In this document: in pieces, positions 43,101 to 51,306 of the stretch
Layout: each line of letters opens with the position of its first letter
Numbering within the stretch: the stretch's first letter is position 1
NCBI GenBank assembly: GCA_964527835.1
Contig: CAZGNV010000022.1
Coordinates: 1-64,000, forward strand
Origin: JAFDCJ01 sp964527835
Lineage (GTDB): Bacteria > Desulfobacterota > Desulfobacteria > Desulfobacterales > JAFDCJ01
Length of the DNA stretch: 64,000 nucleotides
Direction of reading: 5' to 3'
Notes under the pieces: model-generated
Seen by the model: only the letters and a program-made list of their open reading frames with translations
Database searches by the model: none
What the model was told of the DNA's origin: nothing
Program-made: the position numbers and the translations under genes

Positions 43101-45089
43101 ATGAAGATTATGGCCAAAAGACATCGCAACAATCACCTACTGCGTGGGTTTATACAATCTGAAGACGGTGTGATTTCCAGGGTCCTGGAAGTCAACTCCC
43201 GGTCAATGACATTTGAAGCCGCTTTTGAGATCAGCGAGCCGCTGGCTGACCGGCTCAAAAACCAGCCCGAGCATGTCCTTTTCAGCGAGCGCTCCCGGAT
43301 TGCCCGGCTCGGAGTGCAGATCAATTGCACCCCCCCGACGGCCGACAGTCTGCAGGGCAATATTGTCACCTTGACCCTGTCGGCGGTTTCCATGATTCCC
43401 GGATATCCCCATCTTGGACAACTGCGGGATTTTTTTTCCCTGGGATTGCCTGTCGGCCGGCTGGTTTTCTGCGATCCGGATGCCCTGCTGAGCTCCGATG
43501 AAGTCCTGGCGGCCATTGAACGCTCGGAACTGAAACTGCCGGCCTCCACCACCATTTCCAGTGACGGCAGCATTGTCATCGCGCCGCACAAAATTGTGTG
43601 CCGTTTCAAGGAACCGTTGGACCAAAAGACCCTGGGCCGCATTCTGCTGCGCGAAGACGGCCGTGAACTTCTCAACCGGTACCAGGTCCGCGAAGCAGTG
43701 CCGGCGGTGACCATCGCCCCGGGGAAGGGGGTGGTGACCACCTGCTCCATGTATCTCAACGAACATTACGTGGTGCTTCAAAGCGGGTTCGCCCTGGGTC
43801 GCAACCTGCCGGCGACGGTGCTGGACCCCATCAAAACCCGCGGGATTCGAATTTATCTTGAAATCGTCAACCGCAGCAACCACCCCATCGTCAACCCGCT
43901 GATATCCGCCCGGGTTTACCGCGCGGCGCGCTCGCGCAAAGACAGCCGCCCGCTGAAGGGCAGCAAAACGTCCTGCTTTTATACCTACCGCCAGATGCGC
44001 GAGCTTGAAAAATCGCTTGGCGCTCCTCGGGATTCCACCTGCCACTTCATTGACAAGCCGGTGGCCGTGATCGCCGACCGTCCCGATGGCCTGGAACACG
44101 CCCGCATCTATCGCAACGGTCCGGCCCAGGCCTGCCATGTGACCCGGGCCGTATGCGCGGTGGCCCGGCGCGATTTTTCACTTGCCAGCCAGTGCGCCCA
44201 TGTGTATGCGACTTCCCGGATCGGTGGATCTCTGGATGATCAGCCGGCGGTGCTGGCCCTGAAATATTTTCCGAACATCATCGAGCACCGCGACATCATC
44301 AACCTGACCTGCGAGGGCAAACTCAAGACCCTGTATTTTTATGAACCGTCCTGCGAACATGGGCCCTTTTTGTCCCAGCAGGACCACCACCGGCTCGAAG
44401 AGTACCACGCGTTTGGGCTCGAGGTTTTCTGGGTATCCGGTCTCAATGGGCGGCTGATGAAACACACCATGCGCGACGGCAAGGGCTATTTCGTGGACCC
44501 CGAACGGATCGCGGACTTTCACAAATCCATGCTGTTCGCCTTTTACGGGTCCAACCGCCGGCTTTCTGAAAAAGGCCAACAGCGGCTTGCCGCGCTCATG
44601 GATGCACTCATTGATTTCTGGGGTCAGCGGATCGGCATCGTCACCGGCGGCGGAAGCGGGGTCATGGAACAGGCGAACACCCTGGCGCGGGAGCGCGGCA
44701 TCTTGTCCGGCGCCAATTTTCTGGACATCACCGATCAGTCCATGACCACCGAGGTGGATTTTTGCCAGATGTTCCAGGCGACCTGCCGCCACAGCCGCCA
44801 GAAATGGTTCGAGATCGCCTCGTTTCCGATTTTCAACATCGGGGGGCTGGGTTCGCTGGAAGAACTCGGCATCACCCTTTGCAACATGAAATTATCGATC
44901 CAGGATCCGGTGCCGGTGATTTTGTTTGACACCGAAGGCAGCGGCAGCTTCTGGGACGGCATCGAAAGCCAGATTCACGAAATGATCCGGCAGGGCCGGG
45001 CGCCGGAGTGGGTCCGGGACAACATTGTCATCACCGATGATCCCCGGGTGGTCACCGAAGTTTACCGCCAGCGCCTGCAGTTGTTTTAA
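43101..45089 (+). CDS. LOG-like (lysine decarboxylase-fold) protein with large unknown N-terminal domain
   Basis: A 662-aa protein. The C-terminal 200 residues form a Rossmann-like LOG/TIGR00730 domain: VTGGGSGVME (near residue 516), then NIGGLGSLEELGI (near 580), which stands where LOG phosphoribohydrolases have PGGxGTxxE. The Thr-to-Ser change and the lost Pro make the catalytic role uncertain. The first 450 residues do not match a family I know. ATG 43110 is an alternative start. The gene stands alone on the + strand. Confidence 0.6.
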   Translation: MKIMAKRHRNNHLLRGFIQSEDGVISRVLEVNSRSMTFEAAFEISEPLADRLKNQPEHVLFSERSRIARLGVQINCTPPTADSLQGNIVTLTLSAVSMIPGYPHLGQLRDFFSLGLPVGRLVFCDPDALLSSDEVLAAIERSELKLPASTTISSDGSIVIAPHKIVCRFKEPLDQKTLGRILLREDGRELLNRYQVREAVPAVTIAPGKGVVTTCSMYLNEHYVVLQSGFALGRNLPATVLDPIKTRGIRIYLEIVNRSNHPIVNPLISARVYRAARSRKDSRPLKGSKTSCFYTYRQMRELEKSLGAPRDSTCHFIDKPVAVIADRPDGLEHARIYRNGPAQACHVTRAVCAVARRDFSLASQCAHVYATSRIGGSLDDQPAVLALKYFPNIIEHRDIINLTCEGKLKTLYFYEPSCEHGPFLSQQDHHRLEEYHAFGLEVFWVSGLNGRLMKHTMRDGKGYFVDPERIADFHKSMLFAFYGSNRRLSEKGQQRLAALMDALIDFWGQRIGIVTGGGSGVMEQANTLARERGILSGANFLDITDQSMTTEVDFCQMFQATCRHSRQKWFEIASFPIFNIGGLGSLEELGITLCNMKLSIQDPVPVILFDTEGSGSFWDGIESQIHEMIRQGRAPEWVRDNIVITDDPRVVTEVYRQRLQLF

Positions 45090-45110
45090 GGTTGATGGTC
45101 CCGAAAAGGG

Positions 45111-45148
45111 TTGATGGCGCTCGAAAATGACTTTTTCCGTGGCGTCAA
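45111..45148. repeat. Dispersed repeat, copy 2 (core GACTTTTT)
   Basis: Opens TTGATGGCGCTCG, has the ATGACTTTTTCCG core and closes GGCGTCAA; closely matches 33339-33377. A weaker relative (GCGAGAAAATAGACTTTTTAC) lies at 43074-43095. This copy lies between two convergent genes. Confidence 0.55.
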
Positions 45149-45166
45149 GGTTAAACATCTTCGGCT

Positions 45167-46486
45167 TCAGTAGTCCGAAAACTGCTTTTCCAGCATAATT
45201 TTTAATATGGTGCGGTCGGTTTCGATCATGCCTTCGGTGCTGATGGTGCCGACATTTTGCATGGTCTGCTCCGGGGAGGCGCCGATAATGCCATCGGTGG
45301 CCATGACATTGACGCCCTGGAGGGAAAAAAGCGCGGCCTGCACGGCCGTGCCGGCGGCCGTGGCCAGCTTGAGGGCGCAGCCGGCCTTGGCGCCGTCGCA
45401 GATGACGCCGGCAAGGTCTTCGGTTAGATTTTTAATGGCACCGGCAATGTGATGAATGTTTCCCGCCATCAAGTAGGTGATGCCTGCCGCAGCGCCGGCC
45501 CCGGCCGCAACGGAACAGCCGCACACCGCCGACAGCCTGCCGGTAAAGGCCTTGACGTAAGCGGTAATAATATGGCTCAGCCCGGTGGCCTCCAGCAGGG
45601 TTCGCTGATCGCAGTTGACAAAGTCGGCGACGGCCTTGATGGGCAAAATAGCGGTCAGCCCGTGGTTGCCGCTGCCCGCCGAGCTCATGGCCGGCAGTTT
45701 TACCCCGGCCATGCGGGCATCGGCTGCCGCGGAAGTCAGGATGCGGGCTGCCAGGATCATGTCTTTTTTGATCAGTCCCTGCCGGTGCAGCCGCTCCAGG
45801 GTTCTGCCGACTCCCATCCCCTGCCCATGTTTGAGCCCGTTTTCCGCCAGGCGCAGGTTGTGCTCGATGCCTTCGGCCAGAAAATGCAGATCCTCATCAT
45901 CAAGATGGTCCACAAGTTCCAGCAGCTGAGCCAGGGAAAGCTTTTTCAGCCAGGCTTCCAGGCGGGCGAGGCTGCTGGAGTACTTTTGCTGCGGGCCCTG
46001 CGACAACAGGGGACTGGCGGTTATTTTGCGGCCGTTTAAAGTCAGGGAAACAATGTTGTCGTGCAGGTCGCAGATAACGGATCCGGCTGCATCGGTTCCG
46101 CTTTTCAAGACAGTTTTGATGTAAAGGCCCTTGTGGTCGGCAAGCAGGTTGACCTTAACCCTGCCTTCGGCCAGCATCTTTTGAGCCCGCGCCACGGCAT
46201 CATTGTCGATGGGTTCGAGAACTTCCAGCTTCAGCGCCGGGTCGCCGCCCACCGCCCCGATGGCCGCTGCTGTATCCAGCCCCGACAAGCCTTCGGTTCC
46301 TGGAATTGAGACTGCCAGGCCGTTTTTATAAATGTTGGGATCCACCCAGATTTCGATAGTATCCACCGGCTTGCCGGGCAGCAGCGCGGCGGCCGCCGCC
46401 GCCCCCAGGGCAATCGCCACCGGCTCGGTGCAGCCCAGCGCCGGGGCGACTTCCATTTTTAAAATGTCTTTTACCGTAAAGGCCAT
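45167..46486 (-). CDS. L-cysteine desulfidase-like (CdsB/UPF0597) protein
   Basis: A 439-aa protein of the serine dehydratase-like UPF0597/CdsB family. Cysteines expected to bind a [4Fe-4S] cluster are present: GCTEP (Cys19), VCGCSVAAG (near 320) and ICDGAKAGC (near 362-369); SSAGSGNHG is a family signature. Characterised archaeal and bacterial members break L-cysteine into pyruvate, ammonia and sulfide. Start ATG has AAGGA upstream, and a promoter lies at 46531-46559. The role as catabolic enzyme is inferred from the family. Confidence 0.87.
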   Translation of the reverse strand: MAFTVKDILKMEVAPALGCTEPVAIALGAAAAAALLPGKPVDTIEIWVDPNIYKNGLAVSIPGTEGLSGLDTAAAIGAVGGDPALKLEVLEPIDNDAVARAQKMLAEGRVKVNLLADHKGLYIKTVLKSGTDAAGSVICDLHDNIVSLTLNGRKITASPLLSQGPQQKYSSSLARLEAWLKKLSLAQLLELVDHLDDEDLHFLAEGIEHNLRLAENGLKHGQGMGVGRTLERLHRQGLIKKDMILAARILTSAAADARMAGVKLPAMSSAGSGNHGLTAILPIKAVADFVNCDQRTLLEATGLSHIITAYVKAFTGRLSAVCGCSVAAGAGAAAGITYLMAGNIHHIAGAIKNLTEDLAGVICDGAKAGCALKLATAAGTAVQAALFSLQGVNVMATDGIIGASPEQTMQNVGTISTEGMIETDRTILKIMLEKQFSDY

Positions 46487-46530
46487 GGTACGGGATATCC
46501 TTATTTTTATTTTGTTCGTGATCTACTGGG

Positions 46531-46559
46531 ATAATACACGGTTCGGACATTTATTACAA
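46531..46559 (-). promoter_or_regulatory. Sigma-70-like promoter for the desulfidase-like gene
   Basis: On the minus strand a -35 TTGTAA (46559-46554, 4 of 6) and a -10 TATTAT (46536-46531, 5 of 6) are 17 bp apart. Transcription would start about 40 nt before the ATG. Confidence 0.55.
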
Positions 46560-46579
46560 AGCAATAATGCCGTTTGTGT

Positions 46580-48202
46580 TCAATGTGTCCCCCGGATTTT
46601 GACAGCTCCAAGGGCGGTGATAAACCGGCGGGTCAGTTCGGTGGCGGTGCGATGCTCGAAGATTTCGCCTCCCGGGCCGACCCCGCGGATCAACCCGTCT
46701 GCCAGGAATCTGCCGAGCAGTTGGATGCCATTTTCAAGCCGCTCCTGTGGTGGCAGGATTTTGAGTGTTTGGCGGCGTGCCGTCGGCAGCGGAATTTTCA
46801 TATCAGCCAGCGATTTCATGAAGTTGACAATCCGGGACAGGCGCAGGAGGGTGACGGCCTGCAGCCGGTTGGTGGTGTGGGAAACGGGCAGGGCGGTTGC
46901 CCGCAGGCGGCCGAAGTCAGCCGGGAGCAAACCGAGGGTTCGGCACAGGTCGAAGTCGGAGCTGCCCGGCGCCGGATAGAAAATGGATAGTCCGGCCAGT
47001 ACCCGGCGGCCGGCCAGGTACAGAAGATCGTCCAGGGAATCCTGTGCAATTTGAAACGGGGCGGCGGCAATAACATAGGCAACGGCCTTCAGGCCCAGGG
47101 TTTCGCAATGGTCAAGCACCCGGTCGGCGTCTTTTCGAATGTCAGCCCGGCGAAATCTTTTCAGCTGCTGACAGCTGGTTGAAACCAGGGAGAGATTGAT
47201 CGCTTTAAAACCGGCGTCTTTCATGGCGGTGAGCACTTCATGGTCCAGGGTCGGTGCGAAAAGTCCGTTCATGGCCCGCAGTTCCGGCCCCGAGCTGGGA
47301 AATCGGCGCTTGACGGCGGTTAAAAGCTCAAGCAGCCACTCTTTGTCCAGGGAAAGGTTTTCGTCTTCAAAGTCAATAAAACCCAGCTCGTGATGGCGGG
47401 CAACGGCATTAATTTCATCCATGATCGCCGCAACACTGCGCCGGCGGTACGGCAGAAAAGAAGATGCTCCCAGGCAGCAGTAGCTGCAGCGCATCGGACA
47501 TCCCCGGCTGGCGACGACGACCATGCTGGCCTTGCGGCGGCGCCGGTAGAAGCGGTGGTGGATGAGATGGGTGGCCGGGGGCGGATAGTGATCCGGATGG
47601 TCCATGGCCACCGGCGCATTGATGTGCAGGCTGCCGCCTGGTTTTCGAAAAACCAGGCCTGGCACGTTTTCATAGCCGGCACCTTTTTTGACCGCAGCGG
47701 CCAACCGGGCAATGGAAACCTCTGCCTCTCCGCGCAGGATAAAATCGACAGCGTCACAGTTCATTGTGCTGTGGGGCAGTGCCGTGGGGTGATGACCGCC
47801 GATAACGATTTTACAGTCCGGGTGGCTGGCCTTAACCGCTTGGGCCGTCCGCAGGGTCTCGTTCATGTAGGCGGTAAACAATGAAGAGATGCCCACCAGA
47901 AAAGCTCCGGACTGTTTTGCCAGCCGGCCGATATGGGAAAAACTGTAGCCGAAATGCCGGAATTCGTTAAAAAGGGAAAATGGCGAGCAGTCCGCCGGAC
48001 CGTAATAGCGGCTCAAATAGTCCAATTGCAGAGGCAGAGCGACCGTTCGAACTTTTGATGTGGCCAGCGCATCCAGAATGTCCACTGAAAAACCGTTTTT
48101 GATCAGCACCGCCGCAAGGCAGGTCAGGCCGTATGGAATCGTGCGCTTGGCGGTGAGATAAAAATCTCTGATAGGCGGTTGGATGAGAAGAATGTCAGCC
48201 AT
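46580..48202 (-). CDS. B12-binding-type radical SAM protein
   Basis: A 540-aa protein of the class that pairs an N-terminal cobalamin-binding-like domain with a radical SAM core. The N-terminal Rossmann region has ILLIQPP and GGHHPTALP, but not the DxHxxG histidine loop. The cluster motif is Cys235, Cys239 and Cys242 (CPMRCSYC). Related proteins include hopanoid, lipid and phosphonate methylases. ATG 48202 is preferred to GTG 48217, because the extension falls in a heptad repeat. It is the last gene after DUF255 and mutY, but no functional link to them is evident. Confidence 0.85.
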   Translation of the reverse strand: MADILLIQPPIRDFYLTAKRTIPYGLTCLAAVLIKNGFSVDILDALATSKVRTVALPLQLDYLSRYYGPADCSPFSLFNEFRHFGYSFSHIGRLAKQSGAFLVGISSLFTAYMNETLRTAQAVKASHPDCKIVIGGHHPTALPHSTMNCDAVDFILRGEAEVSIARLAAAVKKGAGYENVPGLVFRKPGGSLHINAPVAMDHPDHYPPPATHLIHHRFYRRRRKASMVVVASRGCPMRCSYCCLGASSFLPYRRRSVAAIMDEINAVARHHELGFIDFEDENLSLDKEWLLELLTAVKRRFPSSGPELRAMNGLFAPTLDHEVLTAMKDAGFKAINLSLVSTSCQQLKRFRRADIRKDADRVLDHCETLGLKAVAYVIAAAPFQIAQDSLDDLLYLAGRRVLAGLSIFYPAPGSSDFDLCRTLGLLPADFGRLRATALPVSHTTNRLQAVTLLRLSRIVNFMKSLADMKIPLPTARRQTLKILPPQERLENGIQLLGRFLADGLIRGVGPGGEIFEHRTATELTRRFITALGAVKIRGTH

Positions 48203-48209
48203 ACTCTCG

Positions 48210-48230
48210 TTTGTCACTCGTCACTCTTTA
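48210..48230. repeat. Degenerate 7-bp tandem repeat
   Basis: Heptads TTTGTCA, CTCGTCA and CTCTTTA span the junction between mutY and the radical SAM gene. Confidence 0.45.
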
Positions 48231-49300
48231 TAGCGTTTGAGTTTTGGGATAAACTTGCGGTTGGCCCCGGGCAGGGGATAATCATTGAGTTCGTCAAGCC
48301 TGATCCAGCGATGATCCACCGGGCCGTTGAGTTTCACCCGGCCGGAGACATGGGAACAGCAAAACACGTCCATGTCAATTTTAAAATGTGTGTAGGTGTG
48401 TCTAACTCGGGCCAGGTGAGCATCGACCCTGACGACAAGATTGACTTCTTCTTTGATTTCCCGCAGGCAGGCGGCCTCGGCCGACTCGCCGTCATTGAGC
48501 TTGCCGCCGGGAAATTCCCACAACCCGCCTAAAAGTCCATCAGGCCGGCGGCGGGTGATCAGCACCCGGCCATTTTTAAACACCACGCCGGTGGCAATCT
48601 GATATTGCGGCAGGGGTCTTTTTTTTTGTCTGCGGGGGTAGGCGTCCACGCGGCCGCTTCGGTGGGCCAGGCACAGTTTTGCCAGCGGGCAGGTGCTGCA
48701 CAGGGGGCGGGCGGGCCTGCATACCAGGGCCCCGAGCTCCATGAGGGCCTGGTTGAAAGTCGCTGGATCTGCGGGTTCCAGCAGGGCTGCGGCCAGCTGC
48801 CGGAAAACCTGGGCCGAGCAGGCCTTGTTCACCGGTTCTGCAATGGTCTGCAGGCGTGCCAGCACACGCATGACATTGCCGTCCACCACCGGGTGGGGTT
48901 TTCCGAAGGCGATGCTCAACACGGCCGCGGCAATGTATTCGCCGACTCCGGGCAGACTGTGAAAATCTTCCCAACGATCGGGGACAACCCCCTGGTGTTC
49001 ATTTAAAACCATGACCGCCGCCCGGTGCAGGTTGTGCGCACGGGCATAATAACCCAACCCTTCCCAGGTTTTTAACACCGCCTGCAAATCGGCGCGCGCC
49101 AGCTGGGTGAGGGTTTTAAATTGGTGGACAAAGCGGTTGTAGTAAGGCAGCACGGTTTTGACCTGGGTTTGCTGCAGCATCACCTCCGAAACCCAGATAT
49201 AATAAGGGTTGCGTGTTTTTCTCCAGGGCAGATCGCGATGATTCGCGCTGTACCAGTCAATCAGCGTCCGGCGCAAGAAACGGATTTGTTTTTCATTCAT
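48221..49300 (-). CDS. mutY: Adenine DNA glycosylase MutY with intact C-terminal Nudix box
   Basis: A 359-aa base-excision repair enzyme that removes adenine mispaired with 8-oxoguanine. It has the helix-hairpin-helix LPGVGEYIAAA, catalytic VDGNV aspartate, and the [4Fe-4S] motif Cx6Cx2Cx5C in CRPARPLCSTCPLAKLC. The C-terminal MutT-like domain carries a complete Nudix box (GGKLNDGE, then REIKEE), which many MutY proteins have lost, so a second activity on 8-oxo-dGTP is possible. ATG 49300 overlaps the end of the DUF255 gene by 8 nt. Confidence 0.93.
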   Translation of the reverse strand: MNEKQIRFLRRTLIDWYSANHRDLPWRKTRNPYYIWVSEVMLQQTQVKTVLPYYNRFVHQFKTLTQLARADLQAVLKTWEGLGYYARAHNLHRAAVMVLNEHQGVVPDRWEDFHSLPGVGEYIAAAVLSIAFGKPHPVVDGNVMRVLARLQTIAEPVNKACSAQVFRQLAAALLEPADPATFNQALMELGALVCRPARPLCSTCPLAKLCLAHRSGRVDAYPRRQKKRPLPQYQIATGVVFKNGRVLITRRRPDGLLGGLWEFPGGKLNDGESAEAACLREIKEEVNLVVRVDAHLARVRHTYTHFKIDMDVFCCSHVSGRVKLNGPVDHRWIRLDELNDYPLPGANRKFIPKLKRYKE

Positions 49301-51116
49301 TTTCCAGGGCCAGGTCCAGCGCACACAAAAAGTAGGTATATGCCTGGGGATGGGATTTCAGCGTGCCGGCAAAGGCTTGTTGCTGGGCATCCGCCAGCTC
49401 TTGCCATCGAGTTTCTCCGGTCATTTGCGACAGCAACACGAGGTTGAAAAAAGCAACAGAGTTGGCCGATGGCATCGCACCGTCGTAAAGCTCCTTGGGG
49501 CGCACCGGCAATTCGGTGCTGATCCTGGAGGTGGTGAAAAAGCCGCCGTTTTGATCATCCCAGAAATCCCGGTTCATTATTTCCTGCAGCGCGGCAGCTT
49601 CTGCAATAAGCGCCGGATCAGAGGTGGTTTGATAGAGGCTTAAAAGGCCGTGGACCAAAAACGCATAGTCAGCGGCATGGGCCTGCACGGCCCGCTGGCC
49701 GTCTCTGAAACGGTGAAAAAGCTCCCCGTGGTCATCGCGCATATTCGACAGAATAAATTCGACGGCCTTGCGGGCGGCACTTTCATAGGCCGGCTGCTCC
49801 AGCACGCGTGCGCCCAGGGCCAGGGCTGCGATCATCAGGCCGTTCCAGTCCGTGAGAATTTTATCGTCTTTCAAGGGATGGACCCGTTTTTGACGCTCCG
49901 CGAATAATCGGGTGCGGATTTTTTCCCATTCCGATTCCAGCTGGGCTGCGGGCAAGTCCAGTTTTTGCGCCCATTTTTCCAGCGGTGCGGTCAGATGCAG
50001 GATGTTGGCCCCGGTTTTTTTCCGGCGCGCCTCATCGGTAAAGTTGCCCTCCGGGCTCAAGCGCAGGATTTTCTCCCACCTTGACGCATTTTCATCACCC
50101 ACCACCCGGCGAAATTCTTCTGTCGTCCAGACATAGAATTTGCCCTCTTCGCCTTCGCTGTCGGCGTCTTCAGCCGAATAAAAGCCTCCTTGCGCCGAGG
50201 TCATATCCCGCAGCACGTAGGTGAAGATGTCCCGGGCGATTGCAGCCTGCCAGGGTTTTTTTGAAATCCGGTAAGCCTCCAGGCAGGCCATCGCAATCAG
50301 GGCCTGATCGTAAAGCATTTTTTCGAAATGGGGCAGCAGCCATTGCGCATCGGTGCTGTATCGGTGAAAGCCGAAGCCGACATGGTCCCAGATGCCACCC
50401 AGGCGCATGGCGCTCAATGTCTGCTGCACCATCTCCAATGCATCGGGATCCGTGCTGCGGCGGTAGCGGCGCAGCAGAAACAGCAGCCGGTGGGGGGACG
50501 GAAACTTGGGTGCAGACTCAAACCCCCCATGCCGCGGATCAAATCCTTTTTTGATCTGCTGATAGGCCTGGTCGAGCAGGGACCGGTCGAGGCTGTCGCC
50601 CGCTTTGAACTCGAAGGCACGCTGCAGGCCGGCGGCAATGCTGCTGGCCGACTCCAGAATTTTTTGCTTTTGCGTTTTCCAGATTTTGTCGACCTGCCCA
50701 CAGATGTCGATCAATCCTGCGCGGCCCAGCTGGCTGCGTTTGGGCAGATACGTGGCGGCAAAAAAAGGTTTTTTATCTGCAGTCATAAAGATGCTCAACG
50801 GCCAGCCGCCGCTGCCGCTGAGCATCTGACAGGCAGCCATGTAGACCGCATCGATGTCCGGGCGTTCCTCGCGGTCCACTTTAATGCAGACAAAGGTGTC
50901 ATTGAGATGGGCGGCAGTTTCTTCGTCTTCAAAGGATTCCTTTTCCATGACGTGGCACCAGTGGCAGGTGGCATACCCGATGGAAAGGAAGATCAGTTTG
51001 TTTTCCGCTTTAGCCCGTTCAAAGGTTTCATCGCGCCAGGGGTGCCAGTCCACCGGATTGTGGGCGTGCTGCAGCAGGTAGGGGCTTTTTTCATGGATGA
51101 GCTGGTTGGGTGGCAT
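49293..51116 (-). CDS. DUF255 thioredoxin-fold/six-hairpin protein (YyaL-type)
   Basis: A 607-aa protein. The N-terminal thioredoxin-like DUF255 domain opens with NQLIHEKSPYLLQHAHNPVDW and has the YATCHWCHVM motif (CxxC) near residue 50. The rest is an alpha/alpha six-hairpin barrel like N-acylglucosamine 2-epimerase, with AEDADSEGEEGKFYVW and LKDDKILTDWNGLMIAA. Homologues (YyaL, human SSP411) are of unsettled function. ATG 51116 has GGAGG upstream; an open frame to 51152 is not needed. It overlaps mutY downstream. Confidence 0.88.
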   Translation of the reverse strand: MPPNQLIHEKSPYLLQHAHNPVDWHPWRDETFERAKAENKLIFLSIGYATCHWCHVMEKESFEDEETAAHLNDTFVCIKVDREERPDIDAVYMAACQMLSGSGGWPLSIFMTADKKPFFAATYLPKRSQLGRAGLIDICGQVDKIWKTQKQKILESASSIAAGLQRAFEFKAGDSLDRSLLDQAYQQIKKGFDPRHGGFESAPKFPSPHRLLFLLRRYRRSTDPDALEMVQQTLSAMRLGGIWDHVGFGFHRYSTDAQWLLPHFEKMLYDQALIAMACLEAYRISKKPWQAAIARDIFTYVLRDMTSAQGGFYSAEDADSEGEEGKFYVWTTEEFRRVVGDENASRWEKILRLSPEGNFTDEARRKKTGANILHLTAPLEKWAQKLDLPAAQLESEWEKIRTRLFAERQKRVHPLKDDKILTDWNGLMIAALALGARVLEQPAYESAARKAVEFILSNMRDDHGELFHRFRDGQRAVQAHAADYAFLVHGLLSLYQTTSDPALIAEAAALQEIMNRDFWDDQNGGFFTTSRISTELPVRPKELYDGAMPSANSVAFFNLVLLSQMTGETRWQELADAQQQAFAGTLKSHPQAYTYFLCALDLALENE

Positions 51117-51224
51117 GATTACCTCCGGCATCATAAAGAAAGCATGAAGCACGTAATTGGAAACAAGCTAGAGGCCTCAGTAGGGTACATCCTTTTGCGC
51201 TCTCTTGTACGCCGAAGGCGGAAG

Positions 51225-51259
51225 CCTTGTACCTTTAACCTTGCACCTTTAACCTGTTG
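51225..51259. repeat. Degenerate 7-bp tandem repeat
   Basis: Five heptads CCTTGTA, CCTTTAA, CCTTGCA, CCTTTAA and CCTGTTG lie upstream of the DUF255 gene. A separate 14-bp perfect palindrome (GGCAACATGTTGCC) is at 51287-51300, just past the SagB-like stop. Confidence 0.6.
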
Positions 51260-51306
51260 TCTAATATAGGTATTGAACATGGATCTGGCAACATGTTGCC
51301 GGAAGG

